A stretch of DNA of 32,033 bases from Arthrobacter mobilis (GTDB taxonomy: Bacteria; Actinomycetota; Actinomycetes; Actinomycetales; Micrococcaceae), in assembly GCF_012395835.1 (NCBI RefSeq), contig NZ_JAAZSQ010000009.1, positions 120,959-152,991 on the forward strand, given 5' to 3'. The stretch's first letter is position 1. Every line of letters starts with the position of its first letter. Positions 23,688 to 30,693 of the stretch are shown here, one piece after another. The translations under genes and the position numbers were made by a program. The notes below the pieces were generated by a model. The model had not been told where the DNA came from and made no database searches. It saw only the letters and a program-made list of their open reading frames with translations.

Positions 23688-23800
23688 GCTTGCCCCGGCG
23701 CTTCTGCGCCGCGGCCGGATCTTCACCTGGGGCACCCCGCCACGGGAGAGGGTTGCCGTCCAACCAGCCAGGGCTGCGCGTTGGAGCTCTTGATCTGGCC
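23688..23800 (-). promoter_or_regulatory. SAM-IV riboswitch upstream of the AmiS/monooxygenase operon
   Basis: Minus-strand reading gives the SAM-IV layout. P1 is GGCCAGATC with GATCCGGCC (one mismatch). AAGAG follows; P2 is TCCAAC/GTTGGA with an inner CAGCC/GGCTG. Then come CGGCAACCCTC, a P3 and GGGGTGCCCCAGGTGAAGA. After P1 there is a hairpin GGCGC-AGAA-GCGCC and GGGGCAAGC (23696-23688), the downstream hairpin and GCAAGC that distinguish SAM-IV from SAM-I. S-adenosylmethionine binding should repress the operon. After the aptamer, 23685-23665 form an 8-bp stem (GGCGCCGC/GCGGCGCC) lacking a U-run; the channel ATG follows 22 nt later, so the mode of control is not clear. Confidence 0.92.
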
Positions 23801-23803
23801 AAC

Positions 23804-23834
23804 AGCCTAGGAACGCAGCCGGGCGGGCGTCCAA
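23804..23834 (-). promoter_or_regulatory. Candidate promoter of the SAM-IV leader
   Basis: TTGGAC (23834-23829), 19-nt spacer, TAGGCT (23809-23804). Initiation would fall at the first bases of P1, near 23798. Spacing and position mirror the SAM-I leader promoter. Confidence 0.5.
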
Positions 23835-23942
23835 GTGTGTGACCCCGGGAGACTTTATGACGGCCGCGGGATGTAACAATGGCGACACGCTCCGGACGTA
23901 GGATTCTTCCTAGGCAACTTCCCCACCCCCGAGAGGCCTCCC

Positions 23943-25268
23943 ATGAGCACGCCCGGAAAGTCATCGGCCTTCCACTGGAAAATCCACGGCGACGGCCGGA
24001 CCATCGTCCCCGGCTCCGTGGTGTCCCCGCAGGAACGGCTCAGCTGGCCGCGCACCGCCGGCATCGGTGCCCAGCACGTGGTGGCGATGTTCGGCGCCAC
24101 CTTCCTGGTGCCGCTGCTGACCGGCTTCCCGCCCGCGACCACGCTGCTCTTTTCCGGCATCGGAACCATGCTGTTCCTGGTCATCACCGCCGGGAGGGTT
24201 CCCAGCTACCTCGGCTCCAGCTTCGCGTTCATCGCCCCGATCGGGGCGGCGGTGAACCAGCACGGCATCGGCGGGGCACTCGGCGGACTGGTGATGGCCG
24301 GGGCGGTGCTCTTCCTGGCCGGCCTGGTGGTGCACAAGGCGGGGGCGCACTGGATCCAGGCCGTCATGCCGCCGGTGGTGACCGGCGCCATCGTCGCGCT
24401 GATCGGGCTGAACCTGGCGCCGGCGGCGCGGCAGAATTTTGAGCAGGGGGCGGTTACCGGGCTGGTCACCGTGGCCGCCATCCTGCTGGCCACCGTGCTC
24501 TTCCGCGGCCTGCTGGGCCGGTTGTCCATCCTCGTCGGCGTGCTGGCCGGCTACGCAGCCGCGGTCCTGCGTGGCGAGGTGGACTTCTCTGCCATCGCGG
24601 ACGCGGCGTGGGTCGGCCTGCCGCCGTTCCAGCTGCCCTCCTTCCACCTGTCCGTCGTCGGGCTCTTTGTGCCCGTGGTGCTCGTGCTGGTGGCGGAGAA
24701 CATCGGCCATGTGAAGTCGGTGGCCGCCATGACCGGGCAGAACCTGGACCCTTATGCCGGCCGGGCGCTGATGGCCGACGGGCTGGCCACCGTGCTGGCC
24801 GGCTCCGGCGGCGGCTCCGGCACCACCACCTACGCGGAGAACATCGGGGTGATGGCCGCTTCCAAGGTCTACTCCACCGCCGCCTACTGGGTGGCGGCCA
24901 TCGTCGCGGTGCTGCTGAGCCTGTTCCCGAAATTCGGCGCCCTGATCGCCACCGTGCCGCCGGGGGTGCTCGGCGGCGCCGGCGTGGTGCTGTACGGCAT
25001 GATCGGCGTCCTGGGGGTGCGGATCTGGGTGCAGAACCGGGTGAATTTCGGCAACCCGATCAACCTCGCCGTCGCCGGGGTATCCCTGGTGGTCGCGATC
25101 GCCAACTTCACCTGGGCCGCCGGGGAGCTGAGGTTCGAAGGCATTGCCCTGGGCACCGCGGCCGCGCTGCTGATCTACCACGGCATGAACCTCATCGCCC
25201 GCTGGCGCGGCACCGAGCCGCTGGACGCCGCCGAGGACGAGGGCGTCCGGCCGTCCAAGCTCGGCTGA
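23943..25268 (+). CDS. Uracil/xanthine permease (NCS2 family)
   Basis: 441 residues with about 12-14 membrane segments. NCS2 features: QHVVAMFGATFLVPLL in helix 1, the SFAFIAPI region, the VLVLVAENIGHVKSV motif with the conserved Glu in helix 8, and GSGGGSGTTTYAENIGVMAASKVYS in helix 10. Uracil is the most likely substrate because the motif set is that of UraA/PyrP; xanthine is the main alternative. The N-terminus is about 40 residues longer than UraA, with a soluble FHWKIHGDGR stretch, usual in actinobacterial members. GAGAGG lies before the ATG. A TAGGAT at 23899-23904 inside the inverted repeat TAGGA-TTCT-TCCTA (23899-23912) may be its -10 and operator. It diverges from the SAM-IV operon. 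Confidence 0.9.
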   Translation: MSTPGKSSAFHWKIHGDGRTIVPGSVVSPQERLSWPRTAGIGAQHVVAMFGATFLVPLLTGFPPATTLLFSGIGTMLFLVITAGRVPSYLGSSFAFIAPIGAAVNQHGIGGALGGLVMAGAVLFLAGLVVHKAGAHWIQAVMPPVVTGAIVALIGLNLAPAARQNFEQGAVTGLVTVAAILLATVLFRGLLGRLSILVGVLAGYAAAVLRGEVDFSAIADAAWVGLPPFQLPSFHLSVVGLFVPVVLVLVAENIGHVKSVAAMTGQNLDPYAGRALMADGLATVLAGSGGGSGTTTYAENIGVMAASKVYSTAAYWVAAIVAVLLSLFPKFGALIATVPPGVLGGAGVVLYGMIGVLGVRIWVQNRVNFGNPINLAVAGVSLVVAIANFTWAAGELRFEGIALGTAAALLIYHGMNLIARWRGTEPLDAAEDEGVRPSKLG

Positions 25269-25271
25269 GCC

Positions 25272-25300
25272 TTGCCGCTGCGTTGCCGGGCCGCTAGCGT
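25272..25300 (+). promoter_or_regulatory. Promoter of the dodecin gene
   Basis: TTGCCG (25272-25277), 17-nt spacer, TAGCGT (25295-25300), three bases after the permease stop. The transcript would start near 25307 with about 47 nt of GC-rich leader, including a CCCCGGGG-type inverted repeat, before AGGAGG and the ATG. Confidence 0.6.
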
Positions 25301-25353
25301 GGCAGGCAACGCGCCCCGGGGCCGGTCCCGGGGCCCGAGCCCCAGGAGGAAGC

Positions 25354-25563
25354 ATGGCCAACCGCACCTACAGCGTTTCCGAAATCGTCGGCAGCTCCCC
25401 GGACGGCCTCCAGGACGCCATCACCAACGCCATTGCCCAGGCCAACAAGACGCTGCGGAACCTGGACTGGTTCGAGGTCAAGGACATCCGCGGCCATCTG
25501 GCCAACGGCGCCGTGGCCGACTGGCAGGTGACCATCAAGCTCGGCTTCCGGATCGAGGAATGA
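25354..25563 (+). CDS. Dodecin, flavin-storage protein
   Basis: 69 residues. The sequence TYSVSEIVGSSPDGLQDAITNAIAQANKTLRNLDWFEVKDIRGHLANG and VADWQVTIKLGFRI match dodecins, which assemble as hollow dodecamers and bind pairs of flavins stacked on a tryptophan. W39 and Q58 correspond to the flavin-contacting Trp and Gln. AGGAGG lies well placed before the ATG. With a flavin-using monooxygenase encoded 2.4 kb away a flavin-buffer link is possible, but the promoter is separate and such a link is speculation. Confidence 0.92.
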   Translation: MANRTYSVSEIVGSSPDGLQDAITNAIAQANKTLRNLDWFEVKDIRGHLANGAVADWQVTIKLGFRIEE

Positions 25564-25605
25564 CCGGGGACTGACCAGCTGTAGGCGCGGGACCGCTCCC
25601 GGGGG

Positions 25606-26727
25606 TCAGGCCCCTTCGAGCGCCTGCTGCGTGGCCCGGGCCACGTACTCCGCAGGATGTGCGAAGGCCTCCTGCGGGGTCCGGGCCACATCCAGCACGC
25701 TGGCCGCGGCGGCGATGCCGCGGGCGGCCAGCGCCTGCGCCGGCAGCGTGATGCTGCCGGCCACGACGACGGTGGGGATCCCGCGCGCCTGTGCCCGCTC
25801 CGCCACGGAGAGCGGGGCCTTGCGATGCAGGGACCGGTCGTCCAGCGTCCCCTCCCCGGTCAGCACCAGGTCGGCATCGGCCAGCGCCGCGTCGAGCTCC
25901 ACCAGGTCCGCGACCAGGTCGAACCCGCGCTCCAGCCGGGCATCGGTGAAGGCCAGGAACGCCGCCGGGAAGCCGCCGCCGGCCCCGGCCCCGGACACGT
26001 CCACCGTGGAGCCGGTCACGGCCTCGAGCAGGCCGGCCCAGTGCTGCAGCGCCTCGTCGAGCAGGTGCCGGGCCGGTTCGTCGGCGCCTTTTCCGGCCCC
26101 GGACAGCTGGGCGGCGCCCCCGGGACCGGCCAGCGGGCTGTCCACGTCCGCGGCAATCCGCAGCGTCGCCGACCGCAGCCGCGCATCCAGGCCGGAGTCC
26201 TCCGCCCGGCGGGCCAGCAGCAGGGACGCCCCGCCCAGCGGCACCTCGGCACCGCCGTCGTCATAGACCTTCAGGCCCAGCGCCCGCAGCGCGCCGGCGC
26301 CGCCGTCGGTCATGGCCGAGCCGCCGGTGCCCAGCACAATCTCCGCGGCGCCGGCATCCAGGGCGGCGGCGATCAACTGGCCGCTGCCATAGGAGTGCGC
26401 GGCCAGGGCCGTCTGCACGGACGGCTCCACCAGCATCAGGCCGGAAGCGCGGGCGGTTTCGATCACCGCCGTCCGCCGGCCGGCACGCTCCAGCAGCGCC
26501 CAGGTGGCGGTCACCTCCTGGTGCAGCGGACCGCTGACCCGGGCGGTTCGGGCCTCGGCGCCGGCGGCGAGCGCCGCATCCAGGGTGCCCTCGCCGCCGT
26601 CGGCCAGCGGCAGCGTCCTCACCCGGGCCTCCGGGTACACCCGCAGCACGCCCTGGGCCATCGCCGACGCCGCCTCGGCAGCCGAGAGCGTGCCCTTGAA
26701 GCTGTCCGGGGCGATGAGCACCCTCAC
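25606..26727 (-). CDS. Glycerate 2-kinase (GlxK/GarK type)
   Basis: 373 residues. The family start VLIAPDSFKGTLSAAEAA, PLADGGEGTLDA (41-52), LGTGGSAMTDGGAGALRALG and GAGAGGGFPAAFLA are present, as is the C-terminal LTGEGTLDDRSLHRKAP. It phosphorylates glycerate to a phosphoglycerate, closing glyoxylate or glycerate catabolism. The usual FGPQKGA loop is replaced by LSGAGKGADEPARHLL, a local divergence. The start is GTG overlapping the stop of the glycerophosphodiesterase gene (GTGA), so the two are translationally coupled. The 42-bp gap to the convergent dodecin gene has no strong terminator. Confidence 0.9.
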   Translation of the reverse strand: MRVLIAPDSFKGTLSAAEAASAMAQGVLRVYPEARVRTLPLADGGEGTLDAALAAGAEARTARVSGPLHQEVTATWALLERAGRRTAVIETARASGLMLVEPSVQTALAAHSYGSGQLIAAALDAGAAEIVLGTGGSAMTDGGAGALRALGLKVYDDGGAEVPLGGASLLLARRAEDSGLDARLRSATLRIAADVDSPLAGPGGAAQLSGAGKGADEPARHLLDEALQHWAGLLEAVTGSTVDVSGAGAGGGFPAAFLAFTDARLERGFDLVADLVELDAALADADLVLTGEGTLDDRSLHRKAPLSVAERAQARGIPTVVVAGSITLPAQALAARGIAAAASVLDVARTPQEAFAHPAEYVARATQQALEGA

Positions 26728-27527
26728 GGCTGCACCCGCTGGGGCCAGAAACCGCGTTCCTGCATGAGGCCGGCCAGCACGTCCGCCCGGTCCGTCATCA
26801 GGCCGTCCACACCCATCTCCAGCAACCGTTCCATTTCCTCCCTTTCATTGACCGTCCAGACATGCACCGCCAGCCCGGCCCGGTGGCAGCGGCTCACAAA
26901 CGCAGGGGTGACCAGCCGGTACCGGCCATAGCGGACCGGCACCTGCACCGCCTGCATGCGCGCGGCCCGGCCGAGCGTGCGGGCCAGTCCCACCCGGCCC
27001 AGGGACGTCAGCGCCGCCACCGAGAGCACGCCGCCGGAACTGGCGGCGGGCCGGGACAGCGTCCGGAAGACGCCCAGCCGCCGCCGGTCCGAGAAGGAGG
27101 TCACCAGGATCCGGTCGTGGGCGCCGTACCGCTCGATCAGCCCGGCGAGCAGCGCCGAGCCCGGCCTGTCCTTGACGTCCACGTTAATCTTCACGTCCGG
27201 CCACTCGGCGAGCAGCTCCTCCATGGTGGGGATGGGTTCGACGCCGCCGATGCGCACCTGCCGCAGCTGCGCCGCGGTCCGGGCGGAGAAGGGGCCGGTG
27301 CCGTCGGTGACGCGGTCCAGGGTGGCGTCATGGAAGACCATCAGCACGCCGTCGGCACTCGTGCGCACGTCGGTTTCCAGGTAGCCGTACCCCAGGTCCA
27401 CGGCGGCACGGAAGGCGGCCATGGAATTCTCGTGGCCGGCCGGGGAGAACCCGCGGTGCGCGAAGGCCACGGGGGCGCGGCCCGGCCCCGGAAGAACATT
27501 CTCCAGGTAGGGAATCGGGATGCCCAC
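26724..27527 (-). CDS. Glycerophosphodiester phosphodiesterase
   Basis: 267 residues, GDPD TIM barrel. It hydrolyses glycerophosphodiesters to glycerol 3-phosphate and an alcohol. Catalytic residues: H24-R25 in AFAHRGFSP, E51 and D53 in LETDVRTSADG, H66-D67 in VFHDATL; KINVDVKD and WTVNE later in the barrel are conserved. There is no signal peptide, so it is the cytosolic UgpQ-like type. Start is GTG at 27527 with no ribosome site; a -10 TAAAGT ends 7 nt upstream. It is coupled to glycerate kinase downstream. Confidence 0.92.
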   Translation of the reverse strand: MGIPIPYLENVLPGPGRAPVAFAHRGFSPAGHENSMAAFRAAVDLGYGYLETDVRTSADGVLMVFHDATLDRVTDGTGPFSARTAAQLRQVRIGGVEPIPTMEELLAEWPDVKINVDVKDRPGSALLAGLIERYGAHDRILVTSFSDRRRLGVFRTLSRPAASSGGVLSVAALTSLGRVGLARTLGRAARMQAVQVPVRYGRYRLVTPAFVSRCHRAGLAVHVWTVNEREEMERLLEMGVDGLMTDRADVLAGLMQERGFWPQRVQP

Positions 27528-27534
27528 GTTCGGT

Positions 27535-27540
27535 ACTTTA
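27535..27540 (-). promoter_or_regulatory. -10 element of the glycerophosphodiesterase gene (leaderless)
   Basis: TAAAGT, then 7 nt, then the GTG start. No -35 consensus is seen. Confidence 0.5.
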
Positions 27541-27580
27541 CCGCCGCGGGGCGCCCGGCTCCTGCATACCGGCGTCCCGC

Positions 27581-28384
27581 TTACAGCAGCGCGAGCCGGG
27601 CCTCGAGGATCTGCGCCACGCCGTCGTCCTCGAAGGCCGGGGCCTTGAACCGGGCGGCATCAATGGCTCCGGGATGGCCGGAGGCCATCGCGTACCCGTG
27701 GCCGGCCCACTCCAGCATTTCTATGTCATTGGGCATGTCGCCGAAGGCCACCACATCCGCGGCGTCGATCTCCAGGGAGGCGGCGTAATGCGCCAGTGTG
27801 ACCGCCTTGTTGATCCCCGGCCGCGCCATCTCCAGCAGTGCCACGCCGGACGCGGAATGGGTGGCCTCCACCAGGTGCGATACCGCCGGCCGTACCTGGG
27901 CCAGGAACACGTCCGGGTCCAGGTCGTGGCCGCGGGCCAGGAACTTCACCACAGCATCCCCCGGGCGGAGGGATTCGTGCAGCGGCCGTGGCACGATCCC
28001 GCCGAGCAGCTCCACCGACCCGGATTCCACGAACCCCGGTTCCAGCTGGAAGCCCTCGATCGTCTCGGCCGCGAAGCCCACGTGCGGGTGCAGCCCGAGG
28101 ATGATCTCGCGCGCGGCGAAGAGGTCCCGGTGCGGCACCGTCTGGGCCGAGAGCACGCGGTCGGTGGCCAGGTCGTAGAGCACCGCGCCGTTGGAGCAGA
28201 TCACCGTGCCCTCGTGCTCCATTTGCTCGCGCAGCGGAGTCAGCCAGCGCGGGGGCCTGCCGGTGACAAAAACAATCTGCACCCCGGCATCCGCCGCGTC
28301 CCGGAAGGCACGCACGGTACGGGAGCTGATCTTCCCGTCGCGACCGATGATGGTGCCGTCCAGGTCGCTGGCTATTAAACGCAT
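27581..28384 (-). CDS. Cof-type HAD-IIB phosphatase
   Basis: 267 residues. Motif I is DLDGT (7-12, nucleophile D7), motif II T41 in VTGRPP, a lysine motif GINKAVTL and motif IV GDMPNDIEML. The middle C2b cap domain marks it as a Cof-type enzyme; these remove phosphate from sugar phosphates, flavin mononucleotide or pyridoxal phosphate. The position after a sugar kinase suggests a sugar phosphate, but this is only context. ATG lies 6 nt after TAGACT, without ribosome site. 53 bp separate it from the phosphodiesterase. Confidence 0.9.
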   Translation of the reverse strand: MRLIASDLDGTIIGRDGKISSRTVRAFRDAADAGVQIVFVTGRPPRWLTPLREQMEHEGTVICSNGAVLYDLATDRVLSAQTVPHRDLFAAREIILGLHPHVGFAAETIEGFQLEPGFVESGSVELLGGIVPRPLHESLRPGDAVVKFLARGHDLDPDVFLAQVRPAVSHLVEATHSASGVALLEMARPGINKAVTLAHYAASLEIDAADVVAFGDMPNDIEMLEWAGHGYAMASGHPGAIDAARFKAPAFEDDGVAQILEARLALL

Positions 28385-28390
28385 GGGTCC

Positions 28391-28396
28391 AGTCTA
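28391..28396 (-). promoter_or_regulatory. -10 element of the HAD phosphatase gene (leaderless)
   Basis: TAGACT, then 6 nt (GGACCC), then ATG. It lies within the 26-bp gap after the sugar kinase gene. Confidence 0.5.
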
Positions 28397-28410
28397 GGCG
28401 GACCGGGACC

Positions 28411-29328
28411 TCAGGCCCCCAGCTCCTCCCGGCTGGGCGGGTTGGCTCCGGCCCGGGACACGGTGACCGCCGCTGCGCGGGTGGCGTAGCCAAGGATCTC
28501 CTGCAGCTGCGCAAGCCCAATGTCCTGCAGCCTCCCGCGCCAGCCCGACCCGGCCAGTCCCCGGTCCACCAGCGTCCCAATCAGTGCGGCAGTGAAGGAA
28601 TCCCCGGCACCGACGGTGTCCACCACGTCCACCTGGGGCGCGTCCAGTTCGGTGGTGCCGGAACGGGCCACGGCCCACGGGCCGCCCGCCCCGTGCGTGG
28701 CCACCACAATGGCCGGCCCCATCGCCAGCCAGGCGTGCGCGGTCTCCTCGACGGGCCGTTCCGGGTACAGCCAGCGCAGGTCCTCGTCCGAGGCACGCAC
28801 CACGTCGGCCAGCCGCACGAACTTTTCGGCCTGCCGGCGGGCGAATTCCCGGTCCGTGATCAGCGTGGGCCGGCAGTTGGGGTCGTAGCTGATCAGCGAG
28901 CGCGGGTGGGCGCGTTCAACGGCTGCCTGCACCGTGTGCGCGCCGGGCTCGAGCATGGCGGCCAGGGACCCGGTGTGCAGCCAGGTGGTACCGTCCAGCA
29001 GCCGGGGCAGGGCCTTGTCCAGCGGGGGAAGTTCCCAGAGCACATCGAAGCTGTAGTGGGCCGCGCCGGCGGCATCCAGCGTTGCCGTGGCCACACTGGT
29101 GGGATTGGCATCCGGTGCCAGCGGGACCAGCACGGCATTGCGGCGCAGGTGGTGGGTGATCATCGCACCGTAATCGTCGCGGCCGTACCGGCCGACAAAC
29201 TGGACCGGGTGGCCGAGCCGGGCCAGGCCGACCGCCACGTTCATGGGGCTGCCGCCCACGTGGGTGCGCGGGGCCGAGGCGTTGCTTTTGACCACGTCCA
29301 CGAGGGTTTCCCCGATAACAGTCAGCAC
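28411..29328 (-). CDS. PfkB-family sugar kinase, fructokinase-like
   Basis: 305 residues of the ribokinase/PfkB family. VIGETLVDVV at the start, GGSPMNVAVGLARLG (25-39) as PfkB signature 1, and DTVGAGDSFTAALIG (237-251) as signature 2 with catalytic D243. SYDPNCRP is typical of fructokinases, which make fructose 6-phosphate from fructose. Another sugar such as a keto-deoxysugar is possible. GTG start 6 nt after TAGGTT, without ribosome site. It lies 74 bp downstream of the LacI regulator gene on the same strand, and so is a likely target. Confidence 0.88.
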   Translation of the reverse strand: MLTVIGETLVDVVKSNASAPRTHVGGSPMNVAVGLARLGHPVQFVGRYGRDDYGAMITHHLRRNAVLVPLAPDANPTSVATATLDAAGAAHYSFDVLWELPPLDKALPRLLDGTTWLHTGSLAAMLEPGAHTVQAAVERAHPRSLISYDPNCRPTLITDREFARRQAEKFVRLADVVRASDEDLRWLYPERPVEETAHAWLAMGPAIVVATHGAGGPWAVARSGTTELDAPQVDVVDTVGAGDSFTAALIGTLVDRGLAGSGWRGRLQDIGLAQLQEILGYATRAAAVTVSRAGANPPSREELGA

Positions 29329-29334
29329 AGAGCC

Positions 29335-29361
29335 AACCTAACAGAGTGCACTTGAAACCGG
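29335..29361 (-). promoter_or_regulatory. Leaderless promoter and possible LacI half-operator of the sugar kinase gene
   Basis: -10 TAGGTT (29340-29335), then 6 nt and GTG. CCGGTTTCAA (29361-29352, minus strand) lies just upstream and equals one half of a LacI-type TTGAAACCGGTTTCAA operator; a partial mate GGAACCGG lies about 20 bp further upstream. The gap also contains a 6-bp GC hairpin at 29386-29401 right after the regulator stop. Confidence 0.4.
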
Positions 29362-29402
29362 CAGACCCGGATCTCCGGACCGGTTCCGCCGGCCCCGGCG
29401 GT

Positions 29403-30449
29403 TCAGCTGCCTTCGGCCCGGGGTGCGGTGGTGCCGCGGAAGTGCAGCTTCCACGGCGCCGGCAGATGCCGCCCGGCGGGTTGGCCGCCCTCCGGCAGGG
29501 CCTGCCGCCGCTCCTCGAGCCGGGACAGCAGCAGCCTGACGATCTCTTCCTGGACCGGGTCCGGACCCACGGTGGTCAGCGCAGGTTCTGCATCCTGCCC
29601 CAGCTCCGAGTTCCCGACCCCGATAATCTCCAGGTCCTGCGGCACCTTGATCCCCAGCCGTTCGGCGGCCAGCAGTGTGCAGACCGCGTCCAGGTCCGCC
29701 GTCGCAAAGACGGCGGTGGGCGGCTGCGGCTGGGAGAGCAGGTCGACGGCGTCGGCATAAGCCTCCCGCCACGGCCCCCGGGAAGGGCGCACCAGCGCCG
29801 GGTCGAGCTGCGCTCCATGGCGTTCCAAGGCCGCACGGAACTGCTCGAGCCGGCCCCCTTCGGTCCCGGCTTCGCCGGGCACCCGGTCGATCACCGCGAT
29901 CCGCCGGTGCCGGCCCGCCAGGTACTTGGCGGCCTCGGCGATTCCGCCGCCCTCCCCCATGGAGACGACGTCGAACCCCCGGGGTTCCAGCGACTGGGAC
30001 ACCACCACTTGGGCCACCCCGCGGGTGGCCAGGTCCGCGATGGTCCGCAGTTCCTCGCCGGAGTCCGTGCCGAAGCCCAGGATCGCGCCGTCCGCACCGC
30101 CGGACAGCATGAAATTGCGCCACGCCTCATGCCCGAGCAAAACCACCACCCGGTAGCCATGGCCCGGCAGGATGCGGTAGGCAGCTTCGGCCAGCGACCT
30201 GTCCCATGGCGAATCCAGGTTTTCGACGACCACGGCCACGGTGTCCGTGCGGCCGCGCCGCATTCCCCGGGCAGCGTGGTTGGCCACGTAGCCCAGCGCC
30301 TGCGCCGCCTGGAGCACGCGCTCCTTGGTCGGTTCGCTGATCCGGGTGGAGCCGCCGTTGCGGCCGGACAAGACGTAGGAAACCGTTGCCAGTGACACTC
30401 CGGCCTGCTCCGCGACGTCACGGATGGTCGGCTTCAATGAACTCCCCAT
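29403..30449 (-). CDS. LacI-family transcriptional regulator
   Basis: 348 residues. The N-terminal helix-turn-helix with hinge (TIRDVAEQAGVSLATVSYVLSG, residues 8-29, and VLQAAQALGYVANHAARGMRRG) is clear; the rest is a periplasmic-binding-protein-like sensor domain (about 65-340). It probably represses the sugar kinase gene and perhaps its followers until a sugar binds. The ATG at 30449 was chosen; an in-frame TTG at 30473 would add eight residues but lacks a ribosome site, while GGGGAAGAAAG precedes the ATG. It diverges from the FAD oxidoreductase gene. Confidence 0.92.
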   Translation of the reverse strand: MGSSLKPTIRDVAEQAGVSLATVSYVLSGRNGGSTRISEPTKERVLQAAQALGYVANHAARGMRRGRTDTVAVVVENLDSPWDRSLAEAAYRILPGHGYRVVVLLGHEAWRNFMLSGGADGAILGFGTDSGEELRTIADLATRGVAQVVVSQSLEPRGFDVVSMGEGGGIAEAAKYLAGRHRRIAVIDRVPGEAGTEGGRLEQFRAALERHGAQLDPALVRPSRGPWREAYADAVDLLSQPQPPTAVFATADLDAVCTLLAAERLGIKVPQDLEIIGVGNSELGQDAEPALTTVGPDPVQEEIVRLLLSRLEERRQALPEGGQPAGRHLPAPWKLHFRGTTAPRAEGS

Positions 30450-30639
30450 GTTCAATGCTGCTTTCTTCCCCAAGAATCAGTACAAAGCCCCTGAAATACA
30501 GCCTAGCCACATCCGGGCGGATTGATAGGGCGCGGACAAAGAAAGTTAAACCTTCCAAGTCTTCTCCAAGGTCCGGTCCGGCAGTACCGTGCGTCCGGCC
30601 GCCCCGCGTCGGGCTATACGTTCAATGTCTGCGCTTCCC

Positions 30640-30668
30640 TTGACTAACAATGCGGTACCGGGTGAGGT
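30640..30668 (+). promoter_or_regulatory. Candidate promoter of the FAD oxidoreductase gene
   Basis: TTGACT (30640-30645), 17-nt spacer and TGAGGT (30663-30668, a poor -10). The divergent gap 30450-30693 also has TTAACT-16-TATCAA for the regulator gene (around 30523-30550, minus strand) and the small inverted repeat ATCCG-GG-CGGAT at 30511-30522; nothing else is recognised. Confidence 0.35.
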
Positions 30669-30693
30669 GGGGGTACCAGTTGAAAGGATCGGC

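Noticed and set aside
20278-23793. Very long plus-strand open frame of about 1170 codons
   Set aside because: It is antisense to the ALDH, monooxygenase and channel genes, has low-complexity composition rich in Gly, Ala, Arg and Gln, and matches no domain. The same applies to the long plus-strand frames at 7660-10389 and 12907-15897.
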